Assembly (NCBI GenBank): GCA_027622555.1
Contig: JAQBYJ010000055.1
Coordinates: forward strand, 1 to 36,749
DNA: 36,749 nucleotides
From: Verrucomicrobiota bacterium
Lineage (GTDB): Bacteria; Verrucomicrobiota; Verrucomicrobiia; Opitutales; UBA2995
Reading direction: 5' to 3'
Positions 31,353-36,749 of this stretch are shown here, one piece after another; the first letter of the stretch is position 1; every line of letters begins with the position of its first letter. A program made the translations under genes and the position numbers. Under the pieces are notes generated by a model. The model was given only the letters and a program-made list of their open reading frames with translations, made no database searches and had not been told where the DNA came from.

Positions 31353-32276
31353 ATGATTTGGTTTTACACGATAAATGGTGAGCAAAAAGGTCCTGTTTCA
31401 GAAGATGAATTAAAGCAGCTTTTCGATTCTGGGTTGATCAAGCTGACCGACTTGGTGTGGAGGGAAGCAATGAGTGACTGGGCTTCGTATGGTTCAGTGT
31501 TTGAAGGAATTCAAGAAACGCCTACGCGGACTACCCAGGCAGGCCAGGCAAATAAAACTTCCCCGATACCTGTGGCTAGCGGTGCCAACGGTCGAACTCC
31601 CAACTATGAATTACGTGCTTCAGCCCGCCGAGCTTTATCGGGCCGGTGGAATCAGGCTGCGCTGTTTATCTTCCTGTTCATTTTGCTCATTTTTGCTTCT
31701 GGCCTGGTTCCATTTGGATGCTTTATCCTATTCGGACCCTTCATGCTGGGTGTTCACGAATATTTTCTCCGTCTATTTCGTAAGGAGGATCCACAGAACA
31801 ATCTCTTGTTTGCCGGGTTTTCCAACTTCGCGTTGGGGCTGGTTATTTATTTGCTGATCTTCGCCATCGGTATAGCCGTTCTTATGGTGGTCGGGATTCC
31901 GATTGGTTTGCTGGTTGCAAGCATTGCGGCAGTAGGAGACTCACAAGCCGGGGCATTGGTTCCAGTGATGATAATCATCATCGGATTTGGAACTGGGGTG
32001 ATTATGGTGAGTTCGATAGTGATCCAGGTAATATTTTCCATCGGCTACCTGATTGCATTGGAAGAACCGGAAATCGGTGGCGTAGAGGTTCTTCAAAAGT
32101 GCCCCCGGATTCTCAAGGGCTACAAGCTAAAGTTGTTTATGATGCATCTTGTATTTCTCGGTTGGTCCATTCTGACGATACCGACCTTATACATTGGGAT
32201 GCTTTGGGTGATGCCCTATTATTATACAAGTCTCGTGGCCTTTTATGACGACCTCAAAGCTCCTCCGTCTGTTTGA
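31353..32276 (+). CDS. GYF_2-DUF975 fusion membrane protein
   Basis: 307 aa. Residues 1-52 are a GYF_2 (DUF4339) domain: IWFYTINGEQKGPVSEDELKQ, then LVWREAMSDWASYGSV. A linker (about 53-82) leads to a DUF975-like membrane part: YELRASARRALSGRWNQAALF, four TM regions (105-137, 160-195, 205-240, 258-290) and a PYYYTSLVAFYDDL end. DUF975 proteins are multi-pass membrane proteins of unknown function; GYF_2 domains are thought to bind peptides or proteins. Divergent from mrpE. Confidence 0.82.
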   Translation: MIWFYTINGEQKGPVSEDELKQLFDSGLIKLTDLVWREAMSDWASYGSVFEGIQETPTRTTQAGQANKTSPIPVASGANGRTPNYELRASARRALSGRWNQAALFIFLFILLIFASGLVPFGCFILFGPFMLGVHEYFLRLFRKEDPQNNLLFAGFSNFALGLVIYLLIFAIGIAVLMVVGIPIGLLVASIAAVGDSQAGALVPVMIIIIGFGTGVIMVSSIVIQVIFSIGYLIALEEPEIGGVEVLQKCPRILKGYKLKLFMMHLVFLGWSILTIPTLYIGMLWVMPYYYTSLVAFYDDLKAPPSV

Positions 32277-32492
32277 ACTGATTCGAGGAAATCCGTGATA
32301 ATTGGATTTTGTAGAGCTGTCTGGTAGGCTAATAGCGGGTGGATTTTCTACAGTTAAAGTTGAGGTGTTTTGCCAAAACCGCCGCCCGTTTTTACTCGAA
32401 AATAGAATTACTCGGGCGCATATACCCAGACCTGATTTTCCGTTGCGCTTTCAAATAGCGCTGTTCATCGTTGCGCGTTTTTTATCACTATC

Positions 32493-34004
32493 ATGAGCAA
32501 TAATACTTCGGATAATTCCCATGACCTGTTTGCCGTACGTAAGGCAAAACTGGATAAGTTGCGCGAGGACGGAATCGACCCATTTCGTCAGAATTGGGAT
32601 CAGACTCATACCTCCACATCAGCGAAGGCATTGTATAAACCGGAGGTTGATGAACAGGAGCAGGAATCTGTTTCCGTCGCTGGACGCATCACGAATCTGA
32701 ACGTTATGGGCAAAGCCATGTTTGCCAAAATCCTCGATCGTGATGGAAAGATCCAGATATATGCCAAGCGCGATGAACTGGGTGAAGAAAAGTATTTCAA
32801 ACTTCGGAAGCATGATATTGGTGATATTATCGGAGTATCCGGTCCGGTCTTTGTAACCCAGACCGGAGAGATAACCGTCCGTGTTCTTGATTATGCTATC
32901 GTTTCAAAATCGATGAGGCCGTTGCCCGAAAAATGGGCAGGACTTACTGACAACGAGAAGGTATACCGCAACCGTCACCTGGATTTGATCGTCAATGACG
33001 AGAGCCGCGAACGCTTTAAAAAGCGAAGTGCGATTATCTCCTGCATTCGCCGCTACCTGGAGGCTCAGGACTTTATGGAAGTGGAAACGTCCACGCTGCA
33101 TCACATTGCAGGCGGTGCAGCAGCCAGGCCATTCGTAACGCATTTCAATGCGTTGGATTGCGATTTCTATTTACGTATCGCTCTCGAACTTCACTTGAAG
33201 CGTTTGCTGGTCGGCGGGTTCGATCGCATCTTCGAAATTGGTCGGGTATTTCGGAATGAAGGTCTTTCGCGGCGTCATAATCCCGAGTTCACCATGCTTG
33301 AAGTGTATCAGGCCTATTCGGACTTCCGTGGCATGATGACGTTGATCCATGGAATGATTCAAACCGTCTGTAAGGATGTGTTGGGTACTACGACGATTGC
33401 GAACTCTGACGGCATCGATATTGAGCTCGGAGGAGAGTGGAGGGAAGTTTCCTATAAAGATCTTGTTCTTGAGGCCACCAAGGATGATGACTGGTTTAGT
33501 CGATCCAAAGATGAAAAACTCGCAGCGACCCAGGAGTTGGGTATAAAAGTAAATCCGGATTTGGAGGATTACGAAATTACGAACAATGTTTTTGAGAAGC
33601 TTGTCGAACCTACGCTTATTCAACCAACCTTTGTTACGCATATTCCCAAAGAGCTGTGTCCTTTGGCAAAGTTGAATGAAAACGATCCAGGCGTCCTCGA
33701 CGTCTTTGAACTTTGCATCAACGGACAGGAAATTGCGCCGGCTTACTCAGAGCAGAACGACCCCTTTATCCAGAAGGAGATGTTTGAAGCCCAGCTCGGT
33801 GAGGAGACGCAGGATATTGATACGGAATTTCTCGCCGCGATGGAGCAGGGCATGCCTCCCGCAGGAGGAATGGGTGTAGGGATCGACCGGTTGATTATCC
33901 TGCTAACCGGTGCTGCCAATATACGTGATACGATTTTGTTCCCGGCTCTTCGGCCTGAGAAAAGGCAAACAAACGACGCCGAAGAGGGTAGTGCGGATGA
34001 GTAG
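32493..34004 (+). CDS. lysS: Lysyl-tRNA synthetase, class II
   Basis: 503 aa (E. coli 505). N-terminal OB-fold anticodon-binding domain (about 50-155, VSVAGRITNLNVMGKAMFAKI), then the class II core. Motif 2 is FEIGRVFRNEGLSRRHNPEFTMLE; motif 3 is GMGVGIDRLIILLTGAANIRDTILFP. GGAAARPFVTHFNALD and YLRIALELHLKRLL are typical of bacterial LysRS. Motif 1 reads VETSTL where VETPxL is usual, i.e. the motif 1 proline appears as serine. Single gene; a short leader with possible alternative hairpins precedes it. Confidence 0.97.
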   Translation: MSNNTSDNSHDLFAVRKAKLDKLREDGIDPFRQNWDQTHTSTSAKALYKPEVDEQEQESVSVAGRITNLNVMGKAMFAKILDRDGKIQIYAKRDELGEEKYFKLRKHDIGDIIGVSGPVFVTQTGEITVRVLDYAIVSKSMRPLPEKWAGLTDNEKVYRNRHLDLIVNDESRERFKKRSAIISCIRRYLEAQDFMEVETSTLHHIAGGAAARPFVTHFNALDCDFYLRIALELHLKRLLVGGFDRIFEIGRVFRNEGLSRRHNPEFTMLEVYQAYSDFRGMMTLIHGMIQTVCKDVLGTTTIANSDGIDIELGGEWREVSYKDLVLEATKDDDWFSRSKDEKLAATQELGIKVNPDLEDYEITNNVFEKLVEPTLIQPTFVTHIPKELCPLAKLNENDPGVLDVFELCINGQEIAPAYSEQNDPFIQKEMFEAQLGEETQDIDTEFLAAMEQGMPPAGGMGVGIDRLIILLTGAANIRDTILFPALRPEKRQTNDAEEGSADE

Positions 34005-34136
34005 CGGAACGCTTAACGAACGTTGATTGATCGAAAGAAACATCTTCCACGACAACAAGTCAGAGCATAGATTCAGCTGAACTGCGTTTAAGGCTAGCAT
34101 TCTAACTCCTGGCTTTTAGCTTCTATTGTTTTTCAC

Positions 34137-35405
34137 ATGCCTTGGTACTTTTATTTAGCCGTCAAACAACTTTTCCCCTCGGGACGATTTGCTTCGTTCT
34201 ATTTGGTTTTGTCGGTTTTGGGGGTTAGTTTGGGCGTGTGTGTCCTGGTGGTGGTTCTCACCGTCATGAACGGGTTCCAAAAAGAGATACGCGACAAAAT
34301 CGTGGAAACGTCCGGTGACATTCGAGTCGAGGCGGGTGCTGTCATTTATGAATACGAAGGCATCATGGACCTCATTCTTGATACGGAGTTCAGGTCCAGG
34401 AAAGTAATTCAAGCGGTTGCACCCTATGCCTACGGATTTGTGATGGTCCAAAACCGGAACGTTCCAGTGTTTCCTGCCATTCGCGGGGTTGACGTGAACC
34501 TGGAAGCGGAGGTTATTCCATTCGAACGGTTCATGAAAATTGGGAGTATCGATGATTTGGACGATGATTCCATTATCATTAGTTCCGGGCTTGCCCGGAA
34601 GATTGGTGCTTATCGGGGTGACATGTTAGAGGTGGTTTCCCCGCTTATTATTGAGAAGTTTAAGCAGGAGGAAATGATGCTTCCGCGTGAGCTTCGTGTA
34701 GCTGGTGTTCTTGAAACCGGATGGACGGTGATTGATGACAATACCCTGTTTTGCACGCTTTCTTTGATGCAGGAATTCTACGGACTTGAAGATGGCGTTC
34801 ATGGAATAACGGTCCGGCTGAAAGAAGCCTATGAAGATCAGGTCGACCTCATTACGAGTGAGATCAATGCAACGCTCCTGAGACGTGATGATCTTCCCTT
34901 GGGCTTGAAGGCATTCTCGTGGCTCGATCTCAATCGAGACTTTCTTTTTGTGCTGCAGTTAGAGAAGTCGGTTATGTTTTTTCTTCTTCTCTTTATTATC
35001 GTTGTATCCGCTTTTGCAATTACCAGTACCCTCTTGATCACGGTTGTTCGCAAAACGAAAGAAATCGGTTTGCTCGGTGCCATGGGTGCCAAGTCTTCAG
35101 GCTTGGTTGCCTGCTTTACGCTTCAGGGGTTTATCATCGGCTTGGCCGGTACGGTGATCGGTTTCTCTGGTGCGTTTCTGGCTTTGGCCTATCGCAACGA
35201 GATTGTGAAGTATGCTGCTGGTATATTTAATAAGGAGGAAACCCTTATCCGGTTTTATCAATTTACTAAAATCCCCGTCGACTACGAGCAATCCGACTTT
35301 GTTTTCATTTTTGTAAGTGCCATACTTATCAGCACCCTTGCGGGATTGATCCCCGCTTACCGCGCAAGCCGATTAAAGCCGGCATCTGCACTGCGGAGCG
35401 AGTAA
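34137..35405 (+). CDS. LolC/LolE-family lipoprotein-releasing ABC permease
   Basis: 422 aa. TM helix at about 20-45 (FYLVLSVLGVSLGVCVLVVVLTVMNGF), a large periplasmic domain (about 50-275), then three helices at about 280-302, 323-350 and 385-410 in the FtsX fold. LGAMGAKSSGLVACFTLQGFIIGLAG and IPAYRASRLKPASALRSE are family motifs. In other bacteria this permease works with the ATPase LolD to move lipoproteins to the carrier LolA. No LolD gene lies next to it here; the following gene is on the other strand, so the ATPase must be elsewhere. LolC and LolE cannot be told apart here. Confidence 0.9.
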   Translation: MPWYFYLAVKQLFPSGRFASFYLVLSVLGVSLGVCVLVVVLTVMNGFQKEIRDKIVETSGDIRVEAGAVIYEYEGIMDLILDTEFRSRKVIQAVAPYAYGFVMVQNRNVPVFPAIRGVDVNLEAEVIPFERFMKIGSIDDLDDDSIIISSGLARKIGAYRGDMLEVVSPLIIEKFKQEEMMLPRELRVAGVLETGWTVIDDNTLFCTLSLMQEFYGLEDGVHGITVRLKEAYEDQVDLITSEINATLLRRDDLPLGLKAFSWLDLNRDFLFVLQLEKSVMFFLLLFIIVVSAFAITSTLLITVVRKTKEIGLLGAMGAKSSGLVACFTLQGFIIGLAGTVIGFSGAFLALAYRNEIVKYAAGIFNKEETLIRFYQFTKIPVDYEQSDFVFIFVSAILISTLAGLIPAYRASRLKPASALRSE

Positions 35406-35409
35406 AACG

Positions 35410-36054
35410 CTACTCTTTCAACTGCTTCACGAACGCTTCCGCTTCAGCGATGGCCGCATTCATATCTTGGATAAGGTCTGCGACTTCTTCTTCCATCGCG
35501 GTGACTTCACTTTGAATCGAAGCGATAGCACGTGCGTTCAAATTGTGTTTTAGAAAAAGTACCTGATCGTTGAATACTACCAGAATGGGATTCATCTTCT
35601 CTTCCGCTTTGTTCATAGCAGTCAGGAGCTTCTCATACTCTTTTCGCGTTTGAGTAAGCTGGGCCTGACTTGACTCACGATACTTGTCAGATGAAAAATC
35701 AGCCAACTCCGTTTCCCATTCATCAAACAAGGCTTCGGCGACATTTTTAACTGCGGCGATCCGGCCACGCACATCGTTGGCCCTGCGGACCGAGAGGTCA
35801 TACTCTTTTTGTAACCGGTCGTAAGTTTCCTGGAGTTTGCTACCTTCGACCGTGACGGTCGCACGAAATGCTTCCAAAGCATCGGCAAATTGTTCTTTGG
35901 CGACTTCCTGGCTTTCTTGTGCCTCGGTGACTCGATCTACCAGTATCTCGCGTTTGTGAATCCCCATGCGTTCCATGGTATCGTAATAAACGGTTTGGCA
36001 ACCCCAGGTTAGTAATGAAACCAAAAACAAAAGAATAGATGACCAAAATCCCAT
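35410..36054 (-). CDS. DUF2959 family coiled-coil envelope protein
   Basis: 214 aa. The N-terminus MGFWSSILLFLVSLLTWGC is a signal-like helix with Cys19; the LTWGC site resembles a lipobox, though Trp before Gly is unusual. The mature part is charged coiled coil with the conserved YDTMERMGIHKREILVDRV start and LNARAIASIQSEVTAMEEEV end typical of DUF2959. Probably an exported or outer-membrane-associated protein; function unknown. It is tail to tail with the LolC/E gene (4 bp). Confidence 0.85.
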   Translation of the reverse strand: MGFWSSILLFLVSLLTWGCQTVYYDTMERMGIHKREILVDRVTEAQESQEVAKEQFADALEAFRATVTVEGSKLQETYDRLQKEYDLSVRRANDVRGRIAAVKNVAEALFDEWETELADFSSDKYRESSQAQLTQTRKEYEKLLTAMNKAEEKMNPILVVFNDQVLFLKHNLNARAIASIQSEVTAMEEEVADLIQDMNAAIAEAEAFVKQLKE

Positions 36055-36112
36055 AGGAGGCAGGCTAGTGGGTTTATTTCACAAAGGACAACCCCTTTAG
36101 GTAGCAGGCTGG

Positions 36113-36688
36113 TTATTTCCCCAGCTTATGTTTGATGACCCATTTGAGATGGTTAAACAACAAACCTGGATTAGTAAGTGACTGTTTGAGTTTTCTGCGC
36201 CGACGAAACTTGGGGTGTTCATAGATGTCGCCGTGTTTAGCGTGAAATTCAAAGACAATGTATTTGGCCATCGTATCGCTCGTGCATGTCAGGCCATGGG
36301 GCTCGCCGGCGGCATAATATATGAGAGCAGGCGCCTTTACTTTCTCTCCAAGCGTCTCGATTTCTCCTTCAAAAAGTAAGATCCCCACATCATATGCATC
36401 CTCGTGAGGCGCGTATCCGGCCTTCGGTTTCATTCGGGTGGCATGCACTTGGAGCTTCCTCAGGAAACTGGTTTTTCCTTCCAGGATTACCTCCATCTTT
36501 TGGTCCTCGGAAAATACATCACTGTTTGCCAGTTGCTCCGAGGCTTTCATGAATACTCGATCCAGCAAGTGCTCGGAGTGGTATTCGTCCGTAATCCATT
36601 TTAACATCAGGTAGACCACAGGAGCATCTGAGGGGTCAAAATAAAGGGTCAATCCAATACTTAATACTATTGCCCTCACTTGGTGCAT
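36113..36688 (-). CDS. Cupin-like protein of unknown function
   Basis: 191 aa from ATG 36688, which follows AAGGAGAG by 5 bases, the best ribosome site in the area; a 16-residue extension to a TTG at 36736 is unsupported. The central part (about 85-150) looks like a cupin: QVHATRMKPKAGYAPHEDAYD, LLFEGEIETLG, APALIYYAAGEPHGL, YIVFEFH. Motif 1 has one His instead of HxH. The C-terminus is very basic (FRRRRKLKQS). Such cupins occur beside sugar-modifying or surface-polysaccharide genes, but nothing here confirms that. No close family is recognised. Confidence 0.7.
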   Translation of the reverse strand: MHQVRAIVLSIGLTLYFDPSDAPVVYLMLKWITDEYHSEHLLDRVFMKASEQLANSDVFSEDQKMEVILEGKTSFLRKLQVHATRMKPKAGYAPHEDAYDVGILLFEGEIETLGEKVKAPALIYYAAGEPHGLTCTSDTMAKYIVFEFHAKHGDIYEHPKFRRRRKLKQSLTNPGLLFNHLKWVIKHKLGK

Positions 36689-36749
36689 AGATACTCTCCT
36701 TGTTTGATGGCCAGGAAAGTTAGATTTGAAGGTCAAAATAAAGGGTCAA
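36634..36749. repeat. 19-bp direct repeat at the window end
   Basis: The 19-bp sequence GGTCAAAATAAAGGGTCAA occurs at 36634-36652, inside the cupin-like gene, and at 36731-36749, the last bases of the window. The start-to-start distance is 97 bp. Further copies may lie outside the window. Confidence 0.7.

Noticed and set aside
32289-32309. AAATCC/GGATTT hairpin after the GYF_2-DUF975 gene
   Set aside because: 6-bp AT-rich stem with a 9-nt loop and no T-run; not convincing as a terminator.
32302-32496. 64-aa frame between the GYF_2 gene and lysS
   Set aside because: No ribosome site or recognisable domain, odd composition, and it runs into lysS.
36689-36736. Upstream TTG start for the cupin-like gene
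   Set aside because: The ATG at 36688 has a strong AAGGAGAG site and the added residues are not conserved-looking.
1-36749. tRNA, rRNA, CRISPR array, insertion sequence, prophage
   Set aside because: Gaps were read for tRNA T-arm (GGTTCGAATCC-type) patterns, regular repeats and transposase motifs; none found.

Overview
The window looks like a contiguous piece of a bacterial chromosome, most likely from the PVC superphylum and probably Verrucomicrobiota (Opitutae-like). The main pointers are a very long GreA-family protein with a large N-terminal extension, a design otherwise known from Chlamydia and relatives; an ArsR regulator fused to a methyltransferase; several housekeeping genes with weak or no Shine-Dalgarno sequence; and moderate GC content. 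The taxonomic call is inference. I saw no phage, insertion sequence, CRISPR array, tRNA or rRNA. Genes are dense on both strands.

Bases 1-9600 hold mixed housekeeping genes: an ArsR-methyltransferase and the GreA fusion (minus strand, probably one operon); rsmB (16S rRNA m5C methyltransferase) diverging from greA across a 24-bp near-palindrome; a TetA-like MFS exporter; a DUF2085 membrane protein overlapping an unknown membrane protein; coaD; pgsA-pgpA (two successive steps of phosphatidylglycerol synthesis); and a NIF3/DUF34 metal protein.

Bases 9700-13600 hold a secreted protein of unknown family, a membrane-anchored PEGA protein, dCMP deaminase, a YqgE/AlgH protein, and a pair of zinc-ligand-free ribosomal proteins, rpmJ (L36, 41 aa) and rpmE2 (L31 type B, starting at TTG). 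Bases 13690-21240 hold a DUF1015 protein, a soluble hybrid histidine kinase (GAF-PAS-HisKA-HATPase-REC-HPt), dgkA, a P-type ATPase homologue that has lost the phosphorylated Asp and the TGE Glu, and a short AMP nucleosidase. A REP-like inverted pair lies in the 347-bp gap that follows.

Bases 21584-31086 form one long minus-strand run: mrpE, mrpF, mrpG, a DUF4040 piece, an MbhE-MrpB fusion, mrpC, two MrpD/NuoN-type antiporter subunits, two tiny membrane proteins (48 and 84 aa), a third antiporter-type subunit, then lipB and lipA. Most junctions overlap by 4 bp or are separated by a few bases, so this is probably one transcription unit. It should encode a multisubunit Na+(cation)/H+ antiporter of the Mrp/Mbh class, without hydrogenase or Nuo electron-transfer subunits in view. 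MrpC and one MrpD carry histidine-rich loops.

Bases 31350 to the end hold a GYF_2-DUF975 fusion membrane protein, lysS, a LolC/E-type permease without LolD next to it, a DUF2959 coiled-coil envelope protein, and a cupin-like protein whose upstream region ends in a 19-bp direct repeat.

The best candidates for something new are the catalytically dead P-type ATPase beside dgkA and the Mrp-type cluster with His-rich loops and extra small subunits.
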